From Cristatella mucedo (Eukaryota; Bryozoa; Phylactolaemata; Cristatellidae), in the NCBI GenBank assembly GCA_009760855.2, contig WPIO01000003.1:3222001-3286000 (forward strand): a stretch of DNA of 64,000 bases, in the 5' to 3' direction. The number at the start of each line of letters is the position of its first letter. Within the stretch, counting starts at the first letter, position 1. Position numbers and translations under genes: made by a program. Below are positions 39,801 to 53,339 of the stretch, piece by piece. Below the pieces are notes generated by a model that did no database searches, had not been told where the DNA came from, and was given only the letters and a program-made list of their open reading frames with translations.

Positions 39801-41029
39801 CTAACTTTTACAAGCTCAATGAAAAACTTTATCTGATTACTGCCTGCATCACTATAGTCTGTAATCGGCTCACATTTATTATAAACACTTTCGCATTTCT
39901 TCGATCCATTTCTGCGAATTAATGCAGCAACTAAGGTGGCTATTCGTAGAGCATTTCTAAAATGTCACATTACTGTTGTGCTATGCAATCTAGAATCTGA
40001 ATTTCCAATTAGAAGTTGTGGGTTAACCATGCCTACAGCAACCGATCCCATTTTAATAGAGGGCCTCAATCGTGATCATGTGCAATGAGCACTTGGGAAT
40101 TAGCAGTGATACACCACTCTGGACGGCTGACGGAATACTCAAAGGGTAAACCTACCTCGCCCCTACTGATAAGATGGTAACCATTTGCATAATAATTTTA
40201 AGCTTGCATTCCAGCTATCTCTATTTCTAGATGTGCATAATCTTCAAGCAAAATGCTAATCAGATCAAATTTTAAATACTGTACTTTTAAATTAGTGAAA
40301 TGCTCACAGAGTTCATATCACGCACTATACAATTATTTATCGTCTCATACCAGTTATAGCTTGGAGACTAGTCTAAAATAAAGCTTGAGTAAATTTCCCT
40401 GTTACAGTTAACCAGGGTATGCTAAAAAGAATGCCCTCAAAAGCTTTGCAGATTGGCCGCTTTGCTTGGTTAAAGCTGGTGAAAATGTGGCCGTCGATTT
40501 TACGATAATCGGCCTTTCTAAAATTTACATTGTACATTGGATTGCCTTTTGACGTGTATTACTTACTTAAGAAAGAAAATGCAAGCAGCAAAGTGCTTGA
40601 TGGCGTGTACTATTTTTGCTAAGTACGTGCAAATTCGGCAGCGAAACGCACATGAGTCTATGGGAGACTAGGCAGGAGAAGCAGTAGATCAAAGCATCTG
40701 AGACACGGTTTGCCCTACGATTACATCTGGATCTTTCCTTTGTCAGACCTCGGGTGACGGGACAGCAGTATTCACTACACAATATTCACTTTTTTCATCT
40801 TTATTGTGAGGACCTTTAACTGCCATCGTGGTCACCCTTAGTAGATTGGAAGATCCTCAGGAGATTTCTTGGGTTACATTGGCATGCTATAGTTAATCTC
40901 GTTTCACCCGTTGTTATTTGAAATATTTTTGTTGAGATTACTTTACCGTTTGTAGTGCTCTATTAAATCAATGAGTGCTTCCAATGAAGTTCTCGCCAAA
41001 GCCAACCTCTGCTTGCATTAATTTTTTAG

Positions 41030-41173
41030 TTGACGGTATTTGTCACAACTTGCCGATGGGTGTCCTCACGGTTGCCATAAAGGCCGGGCCTTGTCCAGGA
41101 ATACCTGTTGGAGACTTCTATACTGGATTGTATGTAGGCCGCAGCATGTGGATTCTAGAGATACAGGGAAAAG
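41030..41173 (+). CDS. CTHRC1-like exon, set A, C-terminal part
   Basis: The acceptor TTTTTTAG|TTGACGG at 41029/41030 and donor GGGAAAAG|GTAATT at 41173/41174 give a phase 1-1 exon of 144 bases. Spliced to 36545-36824 it reads IDGICHNLPMGVLTVAIKAG, then PCPGIP, GDFYTGLYVGRSMWILEI. CTHRC1 C-termini read IEG-C-N-P-G-V-V-V-G-C...TGW-SVSR-IIEE; the spaced G, C, N, G, V and TG positions fit. Vertebrate proteins end near here, but this exon continues to a further phase-1 donor, so at least one more exon is expected downstream; I did not find it. Predicted extracellular. Confidence 0.8.
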
Positions 41174-41597
41174 GTAATTGCCATTGTTTATGTAATTAGT
41201 TGGCAAACCACACATTTACTCAGCGAGCAAAGCTCGAATCGTCGCTCAGTTCTCTATCAAGCATTGGTTTTGCAAGTCCTTTACCGGGAGTTTTACTTCC
41301 ACAATTGTCACGCGACGAACTTTCTCTTCTATCCTGCGACTAACTATGCTGTGGCACACCATGTAACAAATTCCTCAGTTGCTCATAGCTTCTACTTGTA
41401 TGCTACTCATTACAAGACTAAACTCCGGATTGAATCATGCTTGTTATTTTCTCTTATTGACTGGGATCCATTTTGTATGTTACCGTTGTAGCACGAAAAG
41501 TCACGTAGGAATTGAGTGCATTGTCCGAAATTTACTCGCCACTGTAACATGCTCGTACTTATTTCAGTTGTAAAAATCGACTTTGAGAAAATTTAAA
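41174..41597. other. unassigned, presumed intron
   Basis: Frames at 41264-41491 and 41379-41573 overlap each other without domains. The next exon of set A could lie in or beyond this stretch. Confidence 0.35.
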
Positions 41598-41705
41598 TAA
41601 CAATAAAACACGATAAAGCGCTATCAGAGAACTCTGTGTCTTTCTAGGCGTTTTATATTTGCTGCAGCGGAAACACGCTACAATTAATAGTGGCAGCATG
41701 ATTGT
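41598..41705 (-). mobile_element. NLR-A 3' tail
   Basis: 'cgataaagcgctatcagaga' with 'tctttctaggcgttttatatttgctgca' is the family hairpin on the minus strand; 'agtggcagcatg' follows after a deletion. Confidence 0.75.
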
Positions 41706-41886
41706 ACAATAGAAAGATACAGGTGAAATTACAAAAGAGTCCGGTTCTAAAACTGAACTTCTGCAAAAAAACTAAATGGCCACCAAATCATCAGCGAATA
41801 CCAACACCCACAAATAAATTTGTTGGCATTGGTATTGGTTGATGATTAATGCATAGTTAGTCATGACTTTATTCCGTTAACCTACA

Positions 41887-41954
<68 letters not shown>

Positions 41955-41982
41955 CGAGAGAGAGAGAGCGAGAGAGAGAGAG
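41887..41982. repeat. (GA)n microsatellite
   Basis: GA run with AAAG and GCGAG interruptions. Confidence 0.95.
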
Positions 41983-42924
41983 ACTGTTGAGAAGAGGCCT
42001 GACCAGGATGAACAGCAGGCTGAGAAGAATGATTTTGCCTAATGCAAGTGGCGAGTGGGAAGTGTCCTTTTTCTGCACAGCAACACGGATGTAGGTTCGG
42101 CATGACTTACCTCAAGACGAATTGGAATTACAGCTGGCAAGCGAATGGCTAGCCAGTGGTTGCCACAACTGCACTATCTTCCAGTTTGAGCAGTTTTGTC
42201 GATCTTTATAAGCTATTTCATAACACTAAAAAAGCCATCTAGCCATTGTTGTGGGCCAGTTGAATTGGTCTCTGAATAATTTTAAATGCGGTGCCGATGC
42301 AAGGGCTGATTCTTGAATATCTGCCCTGCACACAACCAGAGCCTTTGCACTGCTGTCAGTAAAGCACTGATAATACCATCCAGCCCAGGATATAATGGTA
42401 GCCAACCTGACCCACACTTGGGCTTCTTTACATAGCCCTCGTTGACCCGTTGACTGAGGTGACCATACAGTTCACTATTTCCAAGCGCTTCGGAGATCCA
42501 ACTTCTTTTCTTTACAGAAAGCAATCAGAATCTTTCCCTGGGAGTTCGTCACGATTACTTTATTTTAATCGACTAAATACTTTATTCGTTTGCACATACA
42601 CGGTCCGGTAATCATAGTACTAATCCCTATAATCTAAAATTAAATCAAGGTTCACCATACCATATTTCTGACTTACCTGGAGTAATGATAACAACGTGGA
42701 AAGTTATTAGAGGTCAAAGTTGTGTACAGGATATTAGACAAGAACGAGATGAGCGGAGAAAAAGTAACACTAGACAAGACGAAACTAGAAGAGATAATGA
42801 GACTGGTCTCGTTTGAATTTTTTGCGACACTTAACAAGTGTACACACGTCGGAGCTCTTTCGTAAAGCTTTTGACTACCGCCCCCAGAAAACTTGTTGCC
42901 CCGACACAATGTACTAGTAATAAA
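41983..42924. other. unassigned sequence
   Basis: Minus-strand frames at 42226-42524 and 42673-42909 have no recognised domain. Confidence 0.35.
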
Positions 42925-43314
42925 AATAATAATAATACAATTTGTATTGCGCCCCCCTTGAACTTTATTTATTTATAGGTATTTTTAAAATGCTTCAATG
43001 GAATCACGATCGTATGGTCAGCGCTAGTATGTTGAATAAACAACTAGATTAGGGGTGGCATGCACAGGGTCAGAATTCAAGTATGGTTAGTAGTAGTTAG
43101 CAAACTGTCAGAAAATATAAGCACTTAAAGGTCAAACCATATGAACCCACTAAATGCTGTCATAAATAGATGCGTTTTGGGGTTCCTTTTATTCGGAGAA
43201 GTCAGGAGATGTCGTGACTCAAGTCGTGAGTGAGTTCCAGGCTATGGGATCATACAAAATAAAAGCATGGTCTACAAAGGTTTTGGGATTTGTGCGAGGA
43301 AATGAGTAAACAGA
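42925..43314 (-). mobile_element. NLR-A 3' part, first of two abutting copies
   Basis: (AAT)n tail at about 42925-42940, damaged hairpin, UTR words 'ggggtggcatgcacagggtc', then C-terminal codons ending at 'gtgcgaggaaatgagtaaac'. The next copy's tail starts at once. Confidence 0.75.
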
Positions 43315-44030
43315 GTAATAATAATATATCGGATAAGCCCACTAAGAGAACTCGATCTCTTTCTGTATTAGCTGTGCAATTGCTACAAAGCAAACTCAAT
43401 CAATTGGTCAGTGATAGCATGCTCAATAAACAAAAAAAATAGCATGGTTAGGGGCGACATACACAGGGTGTGCATGCAATTATGGTTAGTGGCAGCATGC
43501 AAAATATGAGACTCATAAGCGCAATACAGATGAATCGGGAACAAGTAAATGCTGTGATAAGTAGGTGCGTTTTTAGTTTTTTTTTCAAAGTTTTCAAGTC
43601 TAGAGATGTCGTGACGAAAGTTTGGAGTGAGTTCTTTGCTTTATGAGCATACAAAATCAAGGCACGATCACTACAAATAGATTCCAAAAAGCGAGTGATA
43701 CGATGCTTAGCTTGGTAGCTAAGTAGATCTGATAGGCTGCCTGGAGGCGAATAACGCAGGGACCTAAAAGTGAGTTAAAAGAAGTTTAAGTCGGTGCGTT
43801 GCTAGATTTGGAGCTAGTGCAGGTCTGTGAGAAGCAGTGTGATATTGCAGCCCAAAGACTCGTGACAGATAGGCCTAGCAGCAGAGTTTTGCACCTGCTG
43901 TAAGCGCCTGATTGCACAGGCTGGTCGACCAGCAGGCAGTGACTGACAGAAATCAAGACGGAACATCACAAATGCATGGACCCGTTGAGATGTTGTGTAC
44001 CAGCCTAAACAAAAAATGAATTTTAGAAGT
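43315..44030 (-). mobile_element. NLR-A 3' part, second abutting copy
   Basis: Tail 'taataataata' at about 43317, hairpin, UTR 'ggttaggggcgacatacaca' and C-terminal domain (frame 43448-43687 includes ILYAHKAKNSLQTFVTTSLD). Similarity fades in the RT thumb near 44030. Same strand as its neighbour. Confidence 0.8.
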
Positions 44031-44444
44031 CATCATATGCCTCATATGCGCCCTGAAATGCATTTTATAAAGGATCCATTCTCCCTGAGCATGCCCTCAC
44101 TTACCATAAATAGTGCTCCGACACAATGCATAATGTGCCACGCACAGGAAGTGAATACACTTACCGTAATGTGACGGCACTCTATTACCCAGGGCACGGA
44201 TTCTCCCTACGTTGCACCTACACAATATAAATCTCCATTTGCCACTAAAGTATATAATATTTTACCAGTTCCACCTAACATTGATAATATTTCCTGAAAA
44301 TTCATTGCATCCAGAGTGGTCAGGATTTGGCTCAAGAGCCAAGAATGCCACGAGTGCCTCGACTGGCATGTCCCGATGAATGCAGTAGCAGCCGCTCAAT
44401 GCCGTCGACGACGGCGGGCATGCTGCAATTAATCATCTCTATTA
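44031..44444. other. unassigned sequence
   Basis: No gene recognised; a CG-richer patch at about 44390-44425. Confidence 0.35.
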
Positions 44445-44545
44445 ATGGTTGGGCCGAGCTTGCTTTGCAGCATATTTGAAGTGCCTAGAAAGATAACTTC
44501 TCAGAGGATGCTATGCAAAGGGATTACTATCATTGTATTACTAAA
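44445..44545 (+). mobile_element. NLR-A 3' tail, decayed
   Basis: 'tttgcagcatatttgaagtg' leads into 'cctagaaagataacttctcaga', the family's UTR end and hairpin on the plus strand. Confidence 0.55.
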
Positions 44546-44699
44546 AGCTGCCAAAAATTAAGCTGGTAGGCAAGTCGAAGACGGGTTAATCTAAAGTGCC
44601 CTATTAGACTTACAAGGCTGGATTAATATAGCCTAAAATCTTGCCTGTACAACTGTCGATGACTAAAATGATAAAATCGCATGGCGCAGGCTACCCAGG

Positions 44700-45197
44700 T
44701 GGGGTAATTAGAAAAATGGTCGTGGAAGAGGTAAATTGTTGGGTAAGTAATTCAAATGGTAGGGGTAAGTATTTCAATGCAGGAGGCAAGTAATAAAATG
44801 GTAGGATCAGTATTAAATTGGCGTGGACTCATGTATTTTTAGGAGCGAATGTAAAGGCCTAAAAGAGATAAAGTTCTCTGATAGCTTTATATCAACTGTA
44901 TTGTTATTATTAGTAGTATTGCTAAGTAATTAAATTTGTGAGCCAGTATTGAATAAGGGTAAATATTAAGATGATTGGACTAAGTATTAAAATAGTAGAG
45001 TATGTAATTATAGTTGTGTATAAATTATAAAAGAATTGGGTTCGTAATTTAAAATGATGGCTGTAAGTATTAAAATGAGGTGAGCAGCAGAATGGTCAAG
45101 GTAGGTAATACAATGGGACTGATTCTTCAGAGGATTTGGCAAGTATTAAAATTGTGGCTTAAGTTCTTAAATGGTGAGGTAAGTAATAAAATGGAGG
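44700..45197 (+). repeat. degenerate minisatellite, about 20-bp unit, GTAAGTAATAAAATGGTAGG-like
   Basis: Roughly 20 imperfect units follow one another: gtaagtaattcaaatggta, gtaagtatttcaatgcagga, gcaagtaataaaatggtag, ctaagtattaaaatagtag, gtaagtattaaaatgagg, gtaagtaataaaatggagga and others. The array is split at about 44830-44930 by an NLR-A tail. Units differ by substitutions and small indels, so the array is old. Confidence 0.8.
44830..44930 (+). mobile_element. NLR-A 3' tail inserted in the minisatellite
   Basis: 'gcgaatgtaaaggcctaaaa' then 'gagataaagttctctgatag' and a TTATTATTAG tail. About 95 bases, heavily 5' truncated, plus strand. Confidence 0.7.
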
Positions 45198-46261
45198 ATA
45201 GCTGGTGCTTCAATGTGACCAACTAGAAGAACTTCGAGTCATTACCTGATTCCAGGCTCTGCTATTGCTGAGTGAACTTCCCAAGGGAAAGGTTGCTCGC
45301 AAGCTGACGTGCAAGTGCGCAACAAAGTCTAATAACCCAGCTCATTTTGTCGTAGAACTTTTGGATGTAGCTGACGTACTTGGATTCTTATTTTTAGCTC
45401 GGATTATTTCAATTTAAAAGGAACTCGTTGCACTAAACTGGACTTGCTTTTTTACGTCGTCTGCCTTTTGTTGCACTGGCTTCCAGCCAAGAACAATTTG
45501 CCTGCGGAAATGCGAATGGTCTTTAGCGCTCGAGAAAAAAAGACGTGAATTATGACTGAGTGATTCCACACAAGGATTTATTAGCTAATGCCTGTTGGAG
45601 GAGGTTGTTTGCTATTTAAGCTTTTCTTTACGTTGCGTAATAAGTTAAGCTACTTAGAGTAGCCCCGACAGTTTAGTTTCTTTGCGACTTCTGTAATGAT
45701 GATAACTTTCTCTATTTGCTTATAATTGCTTAAAGTTCTTGAGCGGCCATGTGCTATAGTTTTCACTGGATATTTTAACTAAATCCTAATTAATAGGATC
45801 CTTCATTGTTATGATATGGATTTTTAGAACTGTAGTCATATAAAAATGAAACGAGCTGAATTAATCTTCGATAGGAAGACACATAAAGTTAGTGACTAGC
45901 GCGACTTTCCCTATTTTAACATTGCTTTTAAATTAAATTGACGTGCAATTTAGTGACTGAATAAGGATGCTCCAATAGCTTCCGCATGCATAATTAAATT
46001 TAAGCTAATTGCATTTTTGAATCACTCTTACAGTACCAGCAGGTAGCACAAAATGCGCCAAGTGTGTCTTGGCTAAATAGATGGCTGCATGCACATAGTA
46101 AAATATTGTAACAACACAGCTCTTTATATCCTTAGCTGCCACTATTTTTATCCATATTGCTTCTAATTTTGCAGTGTCTTACGATGTCTTTCCGGCGTCG
46201 AACCTATGGTATATAGCCACGCCTTCCCTTAATTCGGACGCACGCCCGGATTCAGAAGTAC
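45198..46261. other. unassigned sequence
   Basis: No gene or repeat recognised. Confidence 0.4.
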
Positions 46262-46550
46262 TGGTAAGAGCTGGGCTTTAAAATGGATGAATGTCTGGGT
46301 GCATTTCCGAAGCTAAGCCAGGGGTGCCTGCTGTGCCACTTCCGGCTTGAGAGGTGAGAGCCGAGTCCGAAGCCTGCTTGGGCAGCCAGCGGCCGCGCTT
46401 GAGCAGCGGCTGTTCCCTGGTATTTAAGAGGCTGCACGTCACCCGAAAGTGCCAGGGGGACGTCCGCAGCACCATTTTACACAGGCTGCCGCCCCCTGAC
46501 CCCTGTGCCACCCTGGCACACCAATCTGGCTTCGCTCCTGGCATGTATGT
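46262..46550. mobile_element. GC-rich non-autonomous element, hAT-like, copy 1
   Basis: GC-rich block sharing ordered sequence with 62284-62530: 'gagagccgagtc', 'ggcagccagcggc', 'ccctggtatttaagaggctg' and 'cacccgaaagtgccaggggg'. The ends are roughly inverted: 'cgaagctaagccaggggtg' near 46310 and the reverse complement of 'ctggcttcgctcctggc' near 46528-46544. The 'gaagc(t/c)-agcc-aggg' motif recalls hAT-type ends (GGCGGA-CCAGG). No transposase. Target duplication not found. Confidence 0.45.
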
Positions 46551-46709
46551 ATTAATACTATCTAAAACTGGGGCGAAGAGCCATTCATTTCCATTCAGAA
46601 ACTTCAAAACATGCCATGAAATTATGGACAAACTATAATAGAATGATTCTTATTTTAGCTAAGGAGTATGATCAAGCAAGAATTTATTATGAAAAAAGAA
46701 AACCATGCT

Positions 46710-47048
46710 TTGAACTCCCTCCCGACCTGCGTCAGAACATCCCCTGTCCTGACCACATTTAAAAAGAACTGTAAAACACACACCTATTTGGGACAGCATT
46801 CAGTGGGTTCCAGTGATTCGTCCTTCACGTGCTTATGAGTGCTGACACTGTGCATGCTGCCACTAACCACATTTGCATGCTGACCCTGTGCATGTCACCC
46901 CTAAACATGTTATTCATTTTGTTTGTTAATTAAGCATGATTTTACTCACCATTCAATTGCATTTCCATTTGCAGCAAATGTAAAGCACCTAGAGAGAGAT
47001 TAAGTTCTCTGAGGGCGCTTTATCAATTGCATTGTTATTATTATCACG
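46710..47048 (+). mobile_element. NLR-A 3' end, young copy
   Basis: Begins abruptly at 'tgaactccctcccgacctgc' and runs with few differences along the copy at 55170-55515: last coding segment, UTR, 'gcagcaaatg', the hairpin (about 46982-47025) and an (ATT)n-like tail. Clean 5' truncation. Confidence 0.9.
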
Positions 47049-48479
47049 CTTGATTATCATCGGCTTAACTTGAGCACTGTAGAGAAATAATATAATTCAG
47101 CTATTCCGTCAAAGACGAGCTTGACTGCATTAGTCTTAGTGGGTGGCCATGCCCCATATAGTAAGCCCCTCCAGCGGATCATTCGTGAAATGTTTCTATT
47201 AATCTTTGTCGGTGGAATACTAAAGGAAAGAGTAGAACTATATTCGCTCTGCCAAGCATACTCTAGTAGCTTTACAATAAGTCAACTTATCTTGTCCAAG
47301 CGGAATTGATGGAAACACTCACAGTCACTTCCGGGGCCACCACAATGGGAAAGTTTCAGCTGCTAATATATATCATGACTATCCTCTAAACAAACCTATT
47401 AAAATTCTAGTCATTTCACTTTTAATTATTTCAGCAATGCAAATTAATGCTGCTACTAAATAATGTAATGCTATTTTATCTCTTCACTTACCCATCTTTT
47501 GTAAACTCGTCATTGCTGTACTGTCATGGTGCCAACGTAAATATCCTACCAAGGACTCTATATACACGTGAAATCAGTAACAGATAGTGGATTAATTAGC
47601 TAACGGACAAACAGAACTAACTTAGTGTAGTGGCAGATGAGCATACACTTACAGGTAATGTCACCTGGTTATTACGAACATCATTTAACGGAAATTTCAC
47701 GCCGAGCTCAATTTGAACCCTTATTTATTTTTTAAATAGTAAATAAAAAATATATCCCTGAAAGTAGAGCACAAGTACTTATAGCATAGAAAACAGTGAT
47801 CGCAGTTTTCACAATGACAACTTACAAGAGTTCTGTTTAGCTCACTATTATTTGTACTTGCATTAAGGCAAGCCTAATGACATCTGCAGTACGAAAACAT
47901 TTTTACCTCTGCACTGTCACTTGATTAAATTTTCTAAGTTATTTTATGTGTGCTGAATGCACCAGCATTGTTACATAGTTACTTGGCTTTGAAAATTAAC
48001 TTTCATCCTTATTTTCGTGTCCTGGAAATGTGACCAAGCTATTTTTTTGCTCTCACCTAATTTATTATCATTTTCCAAAATTTTTTTAGCGAAACACTCG
48101 TCGCCTTTTTCTTTGAAACTTAGGTTTTTTCTCTTATTCTTGCAATCCTACAAGCAAAATTGACTTGTCGGTGCTGCCAGTGTCTCGTTGCTGACATGAG
48201 TTGTTTATGCATTTGTTATGAGCATACGGTTAGCTTCACCTTGGCACAGCAATCTGTGAATCGGTCAGTCCTGAAAACAAACCTATGCTCAACAAAGCAG
48301 TTAAGGTTGGATATTTAATTTCAAGTGACTGCACCGATTAGCTTGACATCTTATAAACGGCTAGTTTGTAAATGACTACGTGAAATCGTATACATAGGCG
48401 ATGGATCTACATATCGACTGCTAGTCAATAATTCATAATGAGATTTGGCAACTAAAATTATTAGGTATTATGAGAGTTG
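47049..48479. other. unassigned sequence
   Basis: No gene or known repeat recognised; AT-rich. Confidence 0.4.
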
Positions 48480-49590
48480 GCTCAACGAAAAGAATGGCAC
48501 TAGTGCATTTCAGCGTAAACTTAATCAGCTGTATTTGTCATTCAAACAGCCGGAATGTGCTGCATCAACTTAAAAATTGAATGCTTGCCGTGCCGATATT
48601 CCATCCTGGATTTCGGAAAAGTTCCTGAAATTCGATGACAATAAAACCGAACTACTGCTCACAGGACACCCTAAGCCTGTTGCTCGATTAAAAAGCTTTG
48701 CTCTTTTAATAGGCGATGCTGATGTGCGACCTTCACCACGCGCTTAAAATTTAGGTGTCGTTTTCGACAAATGCCTCAATTTTTAAAGCTTCATTCAGAA
48801 GACTGCTCTGCAGCTAGCCATCACGTCCGGTCCCTATCCAAGATTAGGAGCCGTCTTCTACAGTTGCTTGCAAAACATTTAACTCGCTCCTTAGTTCCGT
48901 CTCGGCTTAACTATTGCAATTCCCTAATGGCTGTGCTACCAAAGAAAGCAATTAAGCCACTGCAGCTGACTATGAATATGGCTGCAAGGCTAGTCTTCAA
49001 ATCCCAGAAGTTTGAGCACGTGTCTCCTTTGCTAAAAGAGCTAAGATGGATGCCGGTTGACTAACAGATTCAGATCAAGGTTCTCATGCTAACCCACAAT
49101 GCCCGCCACGGCTTATCTCCTTCGTACCTAGCTGAACTGCTGAATCAGTTTCAGCCTGTTCGCGCCGTCAGGTCCTGTGTGGACAATAAATTAACTGTCC
49201 CATTCCTCCGCTTAAAGACTGTTGGCGACAGAAGTTTTAGCTCTGCAGGTCCTAGACTGTGGAACTCCCTTCCTCAATTTTTAAGCAACCAAAACCACAA
49301 CTACTCTCCTACTGCCGACTATGGCTCATCTTTTCAAGGGGTCCTGAGCTGCTACTTCCATGCTACTCACTACCTCAACTGCTCTCCTGACTCTGCTATG
49401 CTTCCCGCTTTCCTTCTGTTGAGTGAGAAGAAGTCTGTTGGCTACCGAATGCTTACCAAAAGCCGCTTACGCTTTGAGTGGGTTATACGAAACTCTTCTG
49501 CGTAACACCCACATGGTCTTTATGACTTTGTGGAGTTACAGACAGTGATGCATTATATTACATAAACTTGTAAAGGTCGCTCCTAACTGC
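48480..49590 (+). mobile_element. NLR-B retrotransposon, RT end, C-terminal domain and 3' UTR
   Basis: About 48590-48740 reads FLKFDDNKTELLLTGHPKPV, the RT thumb; NLGVVFDKCLNF follows a stop near 48747. Frame 48771-49064 gives ASHHVRSLSKIRSRLLQLL, VPSRLNYCNSLMAVLPKKAI and KPLQLTMNMAARLVFKS; then 49086-49505 gives LTHNARHGLSPSYLAELLNQ and SFSSAGPRLWNSLPQFL. This is the standard CR1/L2-like tail (YCNSLL-GLP, KPLQ--QN-AARL, LHWLPV, W-SLP). Two stops or frameshifts make it inactive. The 3' UTR runs to the (TC)n at 49606. The most complete NLR-B copy here. Confidence 0.85.
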
Positions 49591-49603
49591 AGCCCGCCTT
49601 ATC

Positions 49604-51769
<2,166 letters not shown>

Positions 51770-52020
51770 TCACCAACTCTCTCACGCCGCTTACTTACCC
51801 AAATTAGTTACACGTAATGCCTCCAGTCGCAACGCCAGGTCTTCCGACTTCCGAAATCGTGTGCCTCTTCTCCTAGCTAACTTTGGGTACATCATAGATA
51901 ATTCTTACGGATGCAGTGCTCATGAAGATTGAAATTTACTCCAGTCTGACAACAAGGCTTCTCCTGATCTCAAAGCCTACCTCTTCCACCAAGCCTATGG
52001 TCTCCGAGCGAATGATTTTT
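51770..52020 (+). mobile_element. third non-LTR C-terminal relic
   Basis: The end reads as SPDLKAYLFHQAYGL after several frame changes, resembling the FK--LKTHLF--AY end common to non-LTR elements of this type but not to NLR-A or NLR-B. Weak. Confidence 0.35.
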
Positions 52021-52069
52021 TTATTTAGTTGTTCAAATGGAATGAGCAGGCTGTAGGTAGGGGCAGCAG

Positions 52070-52171
52070 CAACGTGCTTTTATAACAGCACTCCCGTCCC
52101 ATATTCCTTCTGTGGTTCTTCAGCCTATCACAGAGGAATATGGGACGGGAGTTTTGCATAAAAGCGCATTG
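52070..52171. repeat. fold-back element, two arms of about 44 bases
   Basis: The left arm (52070-52114) begins CAACGTGCTTTTATAACAGC and continues ACTCCCGTCCCATATTCC; the right arm (52128-52171) is its reverse complement with a few mismatches and one small indel, and ends GCGCATTG. The loop is about 13 bases. No reading frame. Its shape fits a palindromic MITE or a hairpin RNA locus. A (TA)n run follows at 52183. Confidence 0.8.
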
Positions 52172-52182
52172 TATAAAATCCT

Positions 52183-52186
52183 ATAT

Positions 52187-52245
<59 letters not shown>
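52183..52245. repeat. (TA)n microsatellite
   Basis: TA run with one TG interruption, next to the fold-back. Confidence 0.95.
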
Positions 52246-52247
<2 letters not shown>

Positions 52248-53339
52248 CTAATTTCTAAGTGGTTCGTCCGATTGGGGGTTTAGATTTGACCACGAAAACG
52301 AGCTTCGTCTTATAAGCTTGTGGTTAGCCATGAATAAATGCAGTACTCCCGAGCTTATCGCGGTTAATCAGTTCCATACTCTATAGAGATAAGTACTCCT
52401 TTGCTAATCAGATTCTTTGCTTGTACATCGAATAGTTTTGTAGTGGGAGCACTGAAAACTTGTTCCCGACCATTTGAGATGGCTTTTAACATTATAACAG
52501 CCCTCTTTGCATAAAAAAACGCCCCTTTAGTCACTCATACGCATGTATTAACAAATACGGTGGATACCGTAAGAGAAAATATGATTTATTTGTCTTTAAA
52601 AATGTCTTATTGTAGTTATTGTTGTATATTTAATTGCACACATATTGTTCTTAAGAACGACCACTATCCAATAAAAAACGTGCAATTTGTTTGATGATGG
52701 AGCGATGCAGGTGAAGAGATGTACTGTGCAGCGAAGAGTACCAAGGGCAATTTGTGTGAGGCTGAGGTAATGAGTGACCATTATAGAAAGAGGGATGGAC
52801 AGCCAATTAGTAATAAGCACACTCCTATCGGCATGGTTTTATCACACCCAAATTTTGGAAAAAGATCTTGCCCACACGCTAGAAGTGGTCGAGTGGCTGC
52901 CAGCATTGAAGGTCTTGCAGAGTTGCAAATACACAGGCCGACACTTCATACAAACAGTAAGTTTAATTTTAATTGTAACACAGGGCTACACAAGTGATAG
53001 AGACAATCAAGCGTGCTGTATCATTTATACTATCCCAATCAACTTTTCAATGAATATATTTAAAAAAGTCACAGTAGTGTGCAGCCGCAATAGTCGAACT
53101 CGAAGTGACGAGGGACGACTTAATACTTCAGGTTTTTTTGGATAGTTTATCGTGCAGTTTGTGGCTTTGCTGATGAAAGGCCGGAACAAAGTCTTGGTCC
53201 AAGGTTTACGGCTCTGCAGCGCTTTGGCAGATTTAGGGTTGTATGTCTTTGAAGATAAATGGTTAGTTAAGGTCTACAGTTTAGAGCTATGGCAAAGTAA
53301 TGTTTTGCTTCGTGGATAATCGCCAATTGCCCACTCGTA
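52246..53339. other. unassigned sequence
   Basis: Overlapping frames at 52719-53145 show no domain. No repeat recognised. Confidence 0.35.

Larger units (their letters stand above)
36825..41029 (+). other. intron of CTHRC1-like set A
   Basis: Bounded by GTAAGT and a TTTTTTAG acceptor, about 4.2 kb. It holds a SINE (37680-37845) and an NLR-A tail (39665-39800); the rest is unassigned. Set B has a 152-base intron at the same position, so this one has grown by insertion or other gain. Frames at 36974-37207, 37311-37571 and 38534-38779 show no domain. Confidence 0.65.

Noticed and set aside
40040-40160. A stretch resembling the set B acceptor and IEGL start (ccattttaatagagggcct)
   Set aside because: Similarity ends after about 20 bases, stops follow at once, and no AG is placed correctly.
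42226-42524. Two overlapping minus-strand frames of 63 and 80 codons
   Set aside because: Different frames over the same bases, neither with a recognised domain.
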